A stretch of 64,000 nt of DNA. Origin: Trametes villosa (lineage: Eukaryota > Basidiomycota > Agaricomycetes > Polyporales > Polyporaceae). Position numbers and translations under genes: made by a program. The notes under the pieces are model-generated. The model ran no database searches, was not told the origin of the DNA, and saw only the letters and a list, made by a program, of their open reading frames with translations. Shown piece by piece: positions 1 to 11,442 of the stretch; position 1 is the stretch's first letter, and each line of letters begins with the position of its first letter. Where the stretch lies: positions 4,798,001-4,862,000 of the forward strand of contig PUDQ02000001.1 in the NCBI GenBank assembly GCA_002964805.2, written 5' to 3'.

Positions 1-350
1 AGTCGCCGCGGCGTAGGGTGGAACGGACATGGTGAGGGTAGATGGCGATGTTCAGGACGGCTTAGAGCTCGTCGACGACGGAGGAATATAAATGCAGGGT
101 CGCGCGCAAATAGATCTCCGCTACGATCTAGAGGAACAGAACTTGTACATAACACGCGAGCGAAAGAGGCCGGCGTTCAATAGGAAAGACGAAGAGCCGA
201 AGTGAAAGACGTCGAAGAGCTGAGTGGTCCACACAGCATGGGTACTGGGACGTCTGAGCGATGAGCATCCGTTGAGCCTGAGATACACAATAAGGTGCCG
301 CACTTCGTATGTACTGGGACACATATTCAGGTGCTATTCTGATCCCAAAA
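1..350. other. Non-coding left edge
   Basis: I see no convincing exon on either strand. The short open frames have no start context, splice partners or recognisable composition. The first hairpin repeat begins immediately after this stretch. Confidence 0.5.
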
Positions 351-546
351 GCCGGGGCAGCACAAGTGTGCTACCCCGGCGGTGGTAGTTATTTTACACG
401 CGACACCCCGAGCCAGCACACTTGTGCTGGCTCGGGGGTGGCGTTAAATCTGACGCCGTACACCGAGCCAGCACAAGTGTGCTGGCTCGGGGGTTGGCGT
501 TAAATCTGACGCCGTATACCGAGCCAGCACACTTGTGCTGGCTCGG
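351..546. repeat. Hairpin array, cluster 1 (4 copies)
   Basis: Four copies of a 28-bp inverted repeat start at about 352, 408, 463 and 519. Each has a 13-nt arm (CCGAGCCAGCACA in the commonest form), a 2-nt centre (CT or AG) and the complementary arm. The first copy is a GGGGC/ACCCC variant. Units recur every 55-57 bp. The spacers between the last copies are similar and contain a short GGCGT...ACGCC inverted repeat. The cluster lies downstream of the gene ending at 1062. Confidence 0.95.
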
Positions 547-1061
547 GGTGTGTCGTTCGCTGGGATGCAAAAGGGGAGTTGGGCGCATGTCAGTTCAGCT
601 TCGTTCTGCATGGTTCGCGGGTGAATCTGATCCATTGCAGAGGTGAACTAGACGACATGCATACACGTATACTGTACATTTTAGGGGAGGGTGCACCAAT
701 GACTATCAGCCGGGTAGAGTGTCTCGGGAGCTATGCCGCCGCACCCCTCTCCGAAGCCGCACCGCACGTCCTATGTCGCGGTGGGCGTCCGTGGCCTGTG
801 AGGAGAATGGACAAGCAGCGGGGAACGTTCACCCGCTACGTTATGCGGTGCGCTCGTCTTTGGGCGTCGGCGCATGCGCATTCGCGTGTGCGTTGGGCTT
901 GCTCAGTGACACGCTCGTAGAGGGGGCTGGAGAGGCGGGCGGTCAGTCAACATCGTCGACGGCATATGATGATTAGCTGCTTACCGAGTGTGAGTAGGAA
1001 GGGCGGGTCGAGTGCAGCACTCCCGCCGGGAGAGCCTCGCTGCGGACTCGTCAAGGCAGGG
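547..1061. other. Intergenic, 3' flank of the 1062-1871 gene
   Basis: No gene is supported here. An open frame at 579-920 (plus) has no homology or splice context that I can recognise. Confidence 0.4.
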
Positions 1062-1871
1062 TTAGACGTCGCTTTCGGTCGGGTCGAACGTCGGACGCGC
1101 GGCCGTCTCCTTGTCGCTGGCCTGTGAGGAGTCGCGGGGCTGTACCTTGGAGAGCAACCGCATGCGGCGCGGCCACGGGCTAGGAGGGCTGTTGTCGCGC
1201 TCTCGGAACAACCTGGTGCCCGGGTCCCTGATGCACTCGAGGAGGATGTGCGCGAGGACGAGCTTGGGCGGGTCCCAGACCTTGTACACGTACGCAGGGT
1301 CCTCGTCTCCCCTCGACAACATGTCGAGCAGGCCGAACTGCTCGTCGATGCAGCGGTTGTGGTAGCGGGGATGGAGGCCTACCGGGGGGATTTGCGAGGA
1401 TGCGCCTCCCCAATGGTGGTCCGGCACGGGGGGATACGTCGCGACAGCGAGAGCGTAGTGGATCGCGGAGACGCCTTCCGTCTCGAGCCGTTGGATCTTG
1501 TCGAGCATGTCGTCCCAGCGCCAGCTCGGGTAGTTTTTCCAGGGCGTTTCAGTGTCGATCGGGAGGTCGGGATAGTCAAAGATGTCGATGTCGACGTCGA
1601 GGTCCGGGTTGCAGCGGCGGAAGTGCAGGGCGGCGACGCTGAGGTACTCCATCGGCTCGTAGTGGAACTGCTTCCTCGTGCGCGTGATGTGGTAGAGACC
1701 GGGATGCATGTACACCTCCGGGGTCGCGCACCGTTGCTCGGAATCGTCGGCGTCGTTGAATAGCTTCGGGGAGATCTCGGTCAGGCCGTCGAGTGCTCCG
1801 CCAGGCGCGGCGGCGCTGTTCCGAGTCGTCTGCGAGTCGGGGGCGACGTCCGGAGATGAAGCGCGCTCCAT
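1062..1871 (-). CDS. Hypothetical protein with one copy of the GLxHI domain
   Basis: A single-exon gene of 269 residues, started at the ATG at 1871 because the upstream in-frame sequence is low complexity and the paralogue at 4053-5262 starts at an equivalent place. The first ~65 residues are Ser/Ala/Asp-rich. A ~155-residue domain follows, with the landmarks GLYHI, YLSVAA, HYALAVATYPPV, IPPVGLHPRYH and a final PKLVLAHILLE...DP. The same landmarks, in the same order and spacing, appear in the gene at 4053-5262 and twice in the large protein at 12016-18873. I know no named family with this pattern, so its function is unknown. The Ser/Pro-rich tail and lack of a signal peptide or membrane segment suggest an intracellular protein. 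An upstream motif at 2171-2202 is shared with other island genes. Confidence 0.8.
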   Translation of the reverse strand: MERASSPDVAPDSQTTRNSAAAPGGALDGLTEISPKLFNDADDSEQRCATPEVYMHPGLYHITRTRKQFHYEPMEYLSVAALHFRRCNPDLDVDIDIFDYPDLPIDTETPWKNYPSWRWDDMLDKIQRLETEGVSAIHYALAVATYPPVPDHHWGGASSQIPPVGLHPRYHNRCIDEQFGLLDMLSRGDEDPAYVYKVWDPPKLVLAHILLECIRDPGTRLFRERDNSPPSPWPRRMRLLSKVQPRDSSQASDKETAARPTFDPTESDV

Positions 1872-2170
1872 GGTGTGGGATGAGCGGGAAGTAGATTGTG
1901 AGCGGATCATCTGAGGGTGGAGTGGGTCAGTGCGTCGTCCGATGCGCACAACACTGCGCTCACCTGAGCCGCGGATATCGGCACTAACCACCAAGGTGAC
2001 TGTGCGGATAGAAAGCCGACGCTGTTGATGGGAACTAAGCAAACGAAAGGACGTCGAGCGTGAGGCAGACGAGCGGAGAGGACGAGAACGACTGCAAGCG
2101 GAAGAGAGCCAGACTGAGCGGGTCAAAAGATCCCGGCCGTGAGCGATTGTGGACGTGAATGAAATTGACT

Positions 2171-2202
2171 CCTTTTTGGGCCGTTGTACTGAACGCCGCG
2201 CT
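2171..2202 (-). promoter_or_regulatory. Shared upstream motif, gene 1062-1871
   Basis: Read on the minus strand, this holds AGCGCGGCGTTCAGTA followed by CAACGGCCCAAAAAGG, about 300 bp before the ATG at 1871. Near-identical strings lie ~300 bp before the ATG at 5262 and ~200 bp before the ATG at 18873. A shared regulatory or core-promoter role is inferred. Confidence 0.45.
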
Positions 2203-2462
2203 AAATGGATTCCTGATGGGTAGGTGCAACAGGCCGAGGCCGGACACTTGTGCTGATGAGATACCGCCCAGCGAGTGGATCTGTACTTTTCATTTTCTCG
2301 AGGGATTCATCTTGGAGCGGGTGTGCATCGGGTCGTAGCGCGTGCAAGAAGACTCGTTTATTGTACATCAAGATGGATACAGTATATACTACGACGGCGC
2401 GAGAGCGAGGGACGTTAGACAGCGACAACAAGAGGGTGAGAGAGAGAGACGGTCCTCAGCAC

Positions 2463-3762
2463 CTAGATGGTGGAGCGACACCTGGGACACTGGTAGTAGG
2501 CCCAATTGCCGAGGACGTGGCGAGGGAGGACGTGACCCTTTTCGTGCATCCACTGAAGGACGTTCGGCGGGGCGTCGTTGTGCGGGTCCTTGTACGCGCG
2601 AACGTCGTCGATGAGACGCTCGAAGGTGAGCGGCGGCAGGCCATGGCGGGGGACGCGCATGATGGGGGCGACGCGGAGTGCCCTCCAAAACGTGGCGAGG
2701 TCGTCCGCCGAGGGCACAAACTTGGGGGTATACGGAGGGGCGAGCGCGGGGTAGACGTCTCGAAGACACCCCTCGTGGTACCACATGCGGCACTGCGCGC
2801 ACCACCGCGTGTAATGCACGTTCGGGGAGTACATGCGCGGGGTGACGGCTGTGCATCCGACGCGGCACATGGGGATCACGAGCTGGCGGACGGACGGCCG
2901 TGAGTCTGAGGGTGCTCTCGGGAGCGCGCCGTCGAGGGCTGAGGAGTAGCTCACTCACCGTGACGAGGCGCATGAGCGCGCTTTTGGTGCAGGCAAAGGT
3001 CATGGAGGCCGGTTGATACAGCAGGCGGGGACCGTCCATCATGGGCATGGAGGGTGTCTCGGTGCGGAACAGGACGACGTCGGTGCGACACGCGGTGACG
3101 TCGTGGAGGGGGAAGAGGACGTCCTGTTCGGCGATGTCGACGAGCTGCGAGTTTCCGACGGTCGACGCGACGACGCCGCACGGCAGTCGCGCGCAAATCG
3201 TGGAGAGCTGAAGGCCGCACAGTACGGGGCGACCGCTCAAAACGACCTGTTCAGACGCGGGGGCGGAGAGTCAGCATCGCGCTGTACATTCGGCAGGGCG
3301 AGATGTGATGCACTCACGGTGCCCCGTCCGCCGAGATGCAGCCGGATTTGGAGGACGCGGACGAGGTAGAGCACGTAGTATTGGGTCGATGCGCGCCCCT
3401 CGTAGTCCTGACGGAGAACCGGGACGTTTAAGCTGCGGGCGGCGAGTCAGCGCGCGGGAGGACGGCTTAGAGAGGAACGCGACACGAACAAGTCGCCCGG
3501 CTGAATGTACACGGCCCGGCCGCCAGACTGAGGTGGATGGACTGTGGGTGAGACGCGAACGACGCGAGCGTTGGTGAGCGGGCGAACGACGCGCGCAGAC
3601 GGAAAGCGGATAGTTACACATCGTGCCAGGGATGTCATGCGCGCCTTCCCACATGCTTGCATAAGGGCGGGGGTCGATGGTTGTCGGGACGGGCACGAAG
3701 TGGGCGATTTCCGCTGGGGACGGCCGTGCAGAAGTTGTGTGGGGAGGTGCAGAATAAGACAT
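2463..3762 (-). CDS. BAH-like and split PHD-like protein (copy 1)
   Basis: Five exons are inferred: 3618-3762, 3484-3541, 3318-3432, 2959-3246 and 2463-2882, giving 341 residues. The last three junctions are good; the first two (donors GTAACT and GTCGCG) are the weakest part. Residues ~55-200 look BAH-like (VYIQPGDLF, then YYVLYLVRVLQI and NSQLVDIAEQDVLF). The last exon carries C208-x3-C212, C230-x2-C233, H238, C241 and, after 92 residues, C334-x2-C337. This is a C4HC3 ligand order like a PHD finger, but with a long insertion before the last pair. Two paralogues at 19770-21076 and 22093-23403 show the same layout. BAH and PHD modules usually read chromatin, so a nuclear chromatin role is inferred only. 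Confidence 0.7.
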
Positions 3763-3849
3763 GGTGGAGGTGATCGATTGACGACGAGCGAACGGCGCGG
3801 GGAGGTTCAACGGAGCAACGAGGCGAGCAGGCGGCGTGTGGGAATAATC

Positions 3850-3877
3850 AAGCGAGGCGTTGAGGATTCCAATTTGG
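3850..3877 (+). promoter_or_regulatory. Shared upstream motif, inverted copy
   Basis: AAGCGAGGCGTTGAG followed by GATTCCAATTTGG on the plus strand resembles the motif upstream of the 12016-18873 gene. It lies ~90-115 bp before the ATG at 3762 but in the opposite orientation to that gene. It may be coincidental. Confidence 0.25.
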
Positions 3878-4052
3878 CTTGAGTTTGCGAGAAGACTGGG
3901 AGTGTGGTAAGCGCAGGAGGGGGCGAGTTCGTCATGAGGTGCTCAGGCTGCCGTCAACCAACGCCGTTCGCAGAGGCTGATGAGGACCGGATGAGCATTG
4001 TATCGTACAGTACGGACATACAAATACACGACAAGAAAGCACGAGCGGCCAT

Positions 4053-5262
4053 TCAGAACCCTTCAACCTCGACGTCGGACGCAGACTCCTCGCCGAGTGC
4101 GGACTCCTCGCCGAGCGCGACGGTGGAGCGAGCAAGGCTGATCGACGAAGCCGCCACCGCGAGCGACGCGTTCCTCGCGCGCTTGGTCGTGCTACCCTCG
4201 TCCGCGGAGGTGGGGGAGTTCCCGCTCGCGCGACGCTTGCTGGTGGACGCGCGCGCGGAGCCGGGGTCTAGTGAGAACGGGACTGGTTAGCGTTATCGTA
4301 CGAGGTCTCGGTAGGAGAGCGTGCTTACCGGGCAGGGTGGAGGGGCTCGCCGGCCTCGGAGGAAGTGACGCATTGCGGCTGGGCGCATCATCGAGAGCAA
4401 CGGGCTCGTCGTGCGGGGGAGACTCGTCGGTGCCGTACATTCGAGCGAGCTCGAGGAGCCTGAGCTTGAGGGGATCGTCGTCTGGCAAGTCGGCGAATGG
4501 AGAGGGAGGAGAGGGCGAGGGCGTGGGCGACAGGAAGGGCCAGCGAATGTATATGCTCGGGTGCAACAACTTGTTGTGCGGGTCGTTGATCGACTGGAGG
4601 AGGAGGTGCGCGACGATGAGTTTGGGGCCGAGGCCGCGGTAGTATTCTGGCCATTCGTATCCCGGCTCCGTGAGTCTGGTCTGGACGGCGGCCCGCCAGT
4701 TGTCGAAGAACTTGTGGAACTTGGGATGGAGGCCGACTGGAATGACCCGGGCGACGCTGTCCCAATCGTCTTCGACCCGGGGATACGTCGCGAACGCCAT
4801 GGCGTAGTGCATGGCGTTGATGTTGCTGTACCGTAACCGGGGGAGCTCTCTGAAGTAGTCCGCGGCCGGCCAGAACTCCCAACCGTTCCACGGCCCGAGG
4901 GTATCGACGTCGAGGTCGGCGTGCTTGAGGATATCGATGTTGAGCGGGCCGTTCAGACGCTTGAAGTAGATAGCGGCGAGGCTCAGATACTCCCAATCTG
5001 TGGGCCTGCCGCAATACTTGAAGTTCTCGGGCAATCTGTTTGGGGTCCCAACGGCGATGTGGAAGAGCCCGTCGTATGGGAACTCAGGTGAGGGTGCCCA
5101 GCGGCTGTCCTCGCTGTCGAGGCTCTCGTCGCTGGCGTAGTCAAAGGACTGCTCCGTCCCGTCCTCGGCCGGGGGTTGATTTGCAGCGTCCCCGCCGCTG
5201 GTCGCTCCGTTCTCCGCGTCTTGCGCGCCGGGGGTAGAGGTTGGAATGTCGGGGTGATCCAT
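4053..5262 (-). CDS. Hypothetical protein with one GLxHI domain and basic tail
   Basis: Two exons, 4329-5262 and 4053-4267, give 382 residues. The intron (donor GTAAGC, acceptor CACTAG) replaces an unspliced C terminus with a tail containing SKRR and TKRAR, which look like nuclear localisation signals. After ~70 acidic and Ser-rich residues comes the shared domain: GLFHI, YLSLAA, HYAMAFATYPRV, IPVGLHPKFH and GPKLIVAHLLL...DP. The tail resembles the final exon of the 12016-18873 protein, which also has a KRAR motif in a Ser/Ala-rich exon after its domain. The gene may therefore be a duplicate of the 3' end of that larger gene. Function unknown. Confidence 0.8.
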
Positions 5263-5864
5263 CGTGTGAGTCGGGAGGCCTGCGGGGCGTCTGGCGTGGG
5301 TGGCTGCTATCGATGCCGTGTGGGTCAACGCTTGATCTGATGTCAAGGCGGGAGTAAGTACTTACCTCGAGAGGGGAACGCGCTGGAAAAAATTGGGACT
5401 CGCGGTGCCGCGGTTGTGAGGCAGCAATGCGGAGGGCGGCAGAGGGAGAGAACTAGCGGGCAGATTGAAATTTGAGCGCGCGAGAAGACGGGGCGAGGGC
5501 GAGCGAATCAAATTTGTCCGTGGTCGCGCAGAGGACGCGTGGATCGCGGCGGTGGTACGGTTACCATTTAAGGCAGTTGTACTGAACGCCACTGCCAATG
5601 TTCGTGTACGTGCGTGCGCAACGTCGGCGCACTGCGATGTACGGTCGCTGCGTATGACTGCCATTGACCATAGGGGCAAGTAACTCGTGTTGACGAGTTA
5701 GAAGCTAAGGAGTCCGTTTAACGCGATGCTCGACATATTGCGAAAATCTGATTACATGGTTGTTGCTGCGTCGATAGAAAATATACACGCGAGCACAATG
5801 GTATAGTTGCGTAGACATACACGACCGAGACAGCACATGAAGAGGGTGTCAGCATGGTAAGAGG
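5263..5864. other. Intergenic, upstream of the 4053-5262 gene
   Basis: This contains the 5' flank of the minus-strand gene ending at 5262, including the shared motif at 5564-5590. I see no other gene. Confidence 0.5.
5564..5590 (-). promoter_or_regulatory. Shared upstream motif, gene 4053-5262
   Basis: On the minus strand it reads GGCGTTCAGTACAAC followed by TGCCTTAAATGG. It lies 302 bp or more before the ATG at 5262, almost the same distance as the copy before the 1062-1871 gene. Confidence 0.45.
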
Positions 5865-6060
5865 CCGAGGCAGCACACTTGTGCTGCCTCGGGGTTGAGC
5901 GTTAGATTTGACGCCGTATGCCGGGCCAGCACAAGTGTGCTGCCTCGGGGTTGAGCGTCTGAATTTGGGCAAGATGCCGAGCCAGCACACTTGTGCTGCC
6001 TCGGGGTTGAGCGTTAGATTTGACGCCGTACACCGAGGCAGCACAAGTGTGCTGCCTCGG
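5865..6060. repeat. Hairpin array, cluster 2 (4 copies, exact 56-bp period)
   Basis: Hairpins start at 5865, 5921, 5977 and 6033, exactly 56 bp apart. Most arms here are the GAGGC/GCCTC form instead of GAGCC/GGCTC, so both arms changed together in copies 1 and 4; copies 2 and 3 have mixed arms. Spacers contain GAGCGTTAGATTTGACGCC, itself a weak inverted repeat. The array lies ~270 bp beyond the stop codon at 6332. Confidence 0.95.
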
Positions 6061-6331
6061 GGTTGCGTCCAGGATGCGTGCGGCCCAGATGAGGTTGACC
6101 GCGGTGAAGGTCGATATGTCAGGACACACGATATTCGTATTTAAAGGGCTCGACCTTCGCGCTCGTGTTAGTACTGGTTCACACTGTGGTTGCCAGGAGG
6201 CGAGGGACTTGGGAGGTGGGCGAGGGACGGACATCATGATGTTTATTATAACGAGCGTAGGATAGGATACATCGATGATGCAGCGCGGGGGACGGGCGGG
6301 ACGGTGAGGGTAAGGAAGGAAAACGTAGTGT

Positions 6332-9300
6332 CTACTGCAGGCGGCGGCGCTGGTGCGAGGGCCGGTAAAACTCCCCAGACTCCGGGTCGTTGAACACGTC
6401 GTCCTCGTCGTCCGAGATGTCGATGATGTCGAGGGTGCGCTTGGAGGACGACGCGGTGCTGCTGCTCGTGCTGGACACCGAGCGCGAGGGTGCCAGCGGA
6501 GCGCGGCGGGGGACCTCGGGACGGTCGGGGAAGTGGCCCAGCTCGACGAAGCGGTTGGCGGTCTGCGGGCCGAAGATCTTCTGCACCAAGACGTACGGCC
6601 CCGCGGGCGGATGGCTGAGCAAGTCGAGCACTTCCTTGTGCCACTTCTTGAGCTCGCTTTCGGGGAGGATGAACCAGTTGACGTTGGGCCTAGGGTGGCT
6701 CAGGACGCCGGCGCTGATCGGGTACGCGATGCCCATGCGGATGAGGTTGACCGCCCCGAGGGCCTTGGGTTCTGCGGGCAAGAAGAAAGATAGGAGGTCA
6801 GTCGCTACGCGTCGTCGGACGCGCGCTGGGGACTCACGATGCCGGTGGCTCCACGCCTGGCCAAGGTTGCCCTTCTTGTCGCCGATGTTCCGGAGGGGGG
6901 AGTCGTCGGACATCCACAGCAGGAAGACGATGGAGGTCTGCCACAGGTAGAGCGACTGGGTGCGCAGTCCCTTGATGCTGTCGCGCTCGATCCAGGGCAC
7001 GGTGCGGAAGAGGTCGATGGCGGTACGGATCTTCTGGCGGTCGGCGGCCCCGATCTTGCCGTTGAACTTGGTGAGATGGAGTGCGCTGATGGGCTCCTTG
7101 AGCTCGGCCTCCATGGCGGAGTCGAAGGCGATGCCGGGGAGGAGCTTCGACATGAGGTACGCGAGGTGAAGCGCGAGGTCGCACTTCCAGTCCAGACGCT
7201 TCTGCTGGAAGCGCTCCGTTGCCCAGGAGTAACACTCCCGCACGAACGCGTTGGTTTTGACGGGAAGGGCGTGCGCCAGCAAGCCCCAGTTGTCGGGGAG
7301 GGACGTCCGGGTGAGGTACTTGTGGTAGTCGGCGACGATGATGTCGGTGGTGTCCCACCCGCTGCTGAGGTCCTCGTTCATCTCGCGGATAGACGTCTGG
7401 GACATCTCGAACTGGAGGCGTTCGGACTGGGTGAGCGGAGCGGACTGCCCGGCGACGGGGCGAGCGGGTGGCTGCGCGCCGATCTTCGTCCACGAGGCGA
7501 TGGAAGGCTGAGAGGAGGGCAGCCGGCGCGTTCCGCTGGGCGGGAGGGCGTCGGGGAAGAACCGGATCTTGTGCTCCTTGATGATCGCGACGAAGGCCTC
7601 CTTGAAGAGGGCGGCGGCGTCGTCGTCGGTGAGCCCAGCGCGGCCTGCGCGGAGCTTGGTCTCGCTGGCGGCGATGCGCAGGGAGGGCGCGCACTTGCCC
7701 TTGTTCCAGATCGGCGGACGGAGGCCGCGGTGTCCGGTGGTGTTGGCGATGTGGTGGAGGACCTCGGCAAAGTCCTGCTCGGACATCTGCGCGCGCGCGG
7801 AAGAGGGCAGGCCGCGAACCGCGGCCATGGAGTCGGCGGTGACGGCCTGGATGAGAAGGATGCGGGTGTCGGCGTGGACGCCCCAGTGGAGGGGGTGATC
7901 GACCTTGAGCCACTTCTTCAACGCGGCCTTGCGGCTCTTCGCGGCGAGCAAGCCGTCGCCACGACCTTCGAGGACGGGCTGGATCTCGGCGGAGACCTGT
8001 GCAAGGACGAGGTCGAGGACGTCGTCGACGAACGCGCGCATGACGATCTCGGCGAGAACGCGAATCTCGCGTCCCAGCTCCGACGCGTCCGGCCAGCGGT
8101 TCTTGGACAAGGTCGCGACGGCCGTGTGCATGTAGAGGAGCGTTTCGTACGCCTGCGCGAGGGGAGAAGAGACGCGTGTGAGTGCCGCATCATCATCATG
8201 ATCGTCTCCGGGCAATCAGAGGAGGAGGAGACGGAAACTCACGAGGAAGTGCGGGCGGCCGTACGTGAGCTCCTGGGAGCGTCGAGAGAGCACGAGCGGG
8301 CGGTGCGTGACGCTATCCGTCGGCCACTTGCGCATGTTGATGAAGGGGGTGGAGCGGTACGACCCGCCGAGGAAGAAGACGTCCTTCCACAGGACGGGGA
8401 ACCCGGTGTCTTGGATGCCGCGGAGGGCCCAGATGTCGGTCATGACCTTGCGGGGGAGGACCTTCGCTGCGCCGGTGTAGTTGTAGTTGAGGAGGCGTTC
8501 GAAAAGGCTGATCGCCTCGACGTAGATGGGGTTCGGCTTGCGGGGGACGGCGGGGACTCCGGGGGGGAGGGCGTTCGCGACCAAGGCGTTGTTGTGCTCG
8601 ATGACCGGGCGGATGTGGCTCGACCAGATCCTCTCCATGGCGGACGCGACGAGGTAGCCGCACCAGACGTAGATGTACGGGAAGCACTGCGGATATAACA
8701 AAAGGGAAAGCGCGCGAGGTCAGCAAAGGTCGAAGGTACGCGCGCAAGACGGCGGAAGGTAGCTCGTGCTCACCTGGCCGGTGAGGAGGACGCAGACGCG
8801 CTTGAACTCGTCGAACCAGTCCGACTGGCGGCAGATGCTGAGGTACTGCATGACGAACTCGCGGTAGATGGCGTCGCCGTTGCGGAATTCTTCGCGGAGG
8901 TGGGTGAAGTCGACGAGGAAGTTGTTCTCCAGGCGAAGACAGTTGTCGTCCGCGAGGAGCAGCTGATTGGCGAGAGTCTTGTGGGGGTAGTTGTAGCTGA
9001 CCTTGTCGAAGAGGGCGTCGGCGGTCTCACGAGGCTTGGTGTCGGTGGTCCATGGCCCTGCGGCGGCGGCGGTGAGCATGCCGTTCTGAGCGAGGTGGGT
9101 GCGGGAGCTGAAGCGCATGCTGTGGGCGACGGTATTGTAGCATTGCGAATTGAGGGGGACGATGGCAGGAACTCCCGAGTCTGGAATGGAGAGGGCGTCG
9201 GAGAGCTTGCGGATGTGGGGGAGCATGGGCTGCATGACGCCGTCGGCCTGCCACTGCCCGATGTTCTTGGAGAAGAAGTGGGGGTAGCAGGTGTAAGAGA

Positions 9301-11442
9301 CGTCGTGAACGGGGGAACGCCGCCGCCGCGCGGATTCCTCGTTGAGCTCGTAGTCGGCGTTGTTGATGTCTCCGCGTCCGCGCGCGTCGGGGTCGATGAG
9401 GAGCTCGTCGACCTCCATGTCGCTGTCTGCAGTGCCGTGAGGGGAGTTAAAGAGCGAGTGGACGGCGTTGAGGTCCTGCATGATCCCGCAGTACGTGTTG
9501 TCGTCGTCGCAGACGGGGTTTCTCCGTGGTACGCGGTGTCCATCGGGCGTGTAGACGCGAATTTCGTGCCCGTTGTCGTCCAGGAGGGGGTAGTTCGGGA
9601 GGTCGTCGATCACGTTGCGGTTGGCGCGGTCGGGAGAGTCGTAGAGGACGGGGTGCTCTATGACGATGCCGAACGCGTTGATCTCGTCCCAGCTGTCGAT
9701 TGGGGCGGCGCTGGGTGGGAGAGAATGAAGGGTGAGTGAGACGGCGACAGCGACAGCGACAGCGCTGGAGACACGACGATGCTTACGCGTAGTGAGCGGC
9801 CAGAGCGATAGTCATGCGCCAGACGAACGAATAATCGATCTCCTTGTTCCAGAACGGGGCGACGTGCTCTATGGTGTCGGGCTCGCCGACGTCGCGGTTT
9901 TGGCCGTAGTTCAACATGGCGATGACGGGGATCGAGTGTTCGAGCTCGGGAAAGCGATAGCTGGCGGGGGCGCCGGCATACCAAGACGTGAAATGTTTCT
10001 TGTAAGCCTTGGCGAATTTGACCATCTCGTGCACGGACAGTTGTAACTTGCCCCGTTCACTGTGCGATGTAATCAGCATCCATTCGTCGAATGAGATATC
10101 CGTATATTTAACTCAGAATATGGGACGTCGGACACGAAGACATTACAATGAGACATGTAACACCCCGAGGCAGCACACTTGTGCTGGCTCGGGGTCAGGC
10201 GTCCGAACGAGGAGACACCCCGAGGCAGCACACTTGTGCTGGCTCGGCATACGGCGTCAAATTTAACGCTCAACCCCGAGGCAGCACACTTGTGCTGGCT
10301 CGGGGTCAGGCGTCTGAACGAGGAGACACCCCGGGGCAGCACAAGTGTGCTGCCTCGGGGTTGCGCGTTAAACACGAGAGAGGACGATACTCACCTGAGC
10401 GGGTAAGCCTTCTTGAACGCCTTCACAGAATCTACAGGCGGGTAGGGGTTCGTCAATCGAACCTCCTTGTATTTCGCCTTGTGCAGAGCGTGCAGAATCG
10501 AGGCGGTCATGACCAGGGCCAGGGACGTGTTCATGACCGTGGACTTCCGCTTGAACTTCACGTCGTCCGGGCGAGTGGGCGCGTCGAAGGACTCCTTCGG
10601 CACCAGAGACAGCCAGCAGTCCTCGCCGGACTTCGTGGTGCCGACGCGCATCATCCGCCCGGCCATGTCGCAGCCGAAAACGTTCACCTCGCCACCGAAC
10701 TGGTGGTGCCGCTGGTTCAGCTCGAGCGTGAACTGCCAGCTGGGGTCGTACACCACGCCGGGGAGCTTCGTGTTAGGCAGCAGCACGTCGAAGCCCAGCT
10801 CGCGCGCGATGATGAGGCGGTGGTCGAGGTACACCTGCGCGCGCAGAGGGTCAAGTTCGCGCGGCGCCCGCACGCACAGAGAACGGGAGACTCACCCCGC
10901 ACATCGACCACTGGACGTCCGGATCGTTCGAGTCCAGCCTGTACTTGTCGTCGATGTCCAGCCGGTTCTTGCGCATCAACAGCGCGATGGCCTCCGTGTC
11001 GCGGCCCTCGCGGTGGTACCGCTCCAGCGTCGAGAGCTTGAGGGTCTGAGTAGGCAGCTTGTTGTACTCGCGCAGACTCTCCGTCTCCAGGAGCACATCG
11101 TCCTCGATGCACCGCGTGATCTCCGCCTGGTCGACGCCGTCCTCCGCCACCATCGTGAGCGGCACGCCCGCCTCGAGCACGACGTTGGCCGGTATGGCCA
11201 CGTTCTCGCGCGTGTCCGTCGGGACTGCGAACGCGGACACACCTAGCACGCTCTCCGCCGCGTCGTCCGGCAGCGCTTCCTCGTCGTCATCGTCCGCTTC
11301 CTCGGAGACTCTTGTTCGTTTCGGGCGCGCGTGTGCGTCAGTTTGTGATTGTGTATGTAGAGAAGCTTAAATCAACGCACCTAGCGTTCTCGTCGGCGAC
11401 CGCTTCCTCGAACGGGTCGGGGGATACGGAGCGAAGGGACAT
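6332..11442 (-). CDS. Large orphan protein with C-terminal SUMO-interacting motif
   Basis: Eight exons are inferred: 11381-11442, 10896-11310, 10395-10834, 9787-10059, 8774-9710, 8243-8686, 6838-8152 and 6332-6771. Every junction keeps frame, giving 1,441 residues. I do not recognise the family: no catalytic motif, zinc cluster, signal peptide or convincing membrane helix is visible. The N terminus is acidic (EEADDDDEEALPDD). The body is globular and rich in Trp, Tyr and His. The C terminus is Ser-rich and ends in a hydrophobic-then-acidic run, TLDIIDISDDEDD, typical of a SUMO-interacting motif, then a basic HQRRRLQ end. Intron 3 (10060-10394) is unusually long and holds hairpin cluster 3. 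The gene follows the 12016-18873 gene in the same orientation, 573 bp away, so the pair may be functionally linked. A nuclear role is inferred. Confidence 0.8.
10165..10358. repeat. Hairpin array, cluster 3 (4 copies, inside an intron)
   Basis: Hairpins start at 10165, 10219, 10276 and 10331 (spacing 54-57 bp) and fall entirely within intron 3 of the orphan gene 6332-11442. Several copies have mismatched arms (GAGGC on one side, GGCTC on the other), as if units of two types had been mixed. Confidence 0.95.

Noticed and set aside
4192..4328. Unspliced C terminus for the 4053-5262 gene
   Set aside because: A good intron (GTAAGC...CACTAG) gives a tail with basic motifs matching the related giant gene, while the unspliced tail is an unremarkable Arg/Pro-rich read-through.
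5865..6060. CRISPR array (28-bp repeat, 28-bp spacer)
   Set aside because: The format looks similar, but the host is a eukaryote, some spacers are repeated or related, the repeats vary between copies, and no cas gene is present.
6839..8698. Long plus-strand open frame (619 codons)
   Set aside because: It lies opposite exons of the minus-strand orphan gene and is a GC-rich antisense shadow; it reads through that gene's introns with no domain.
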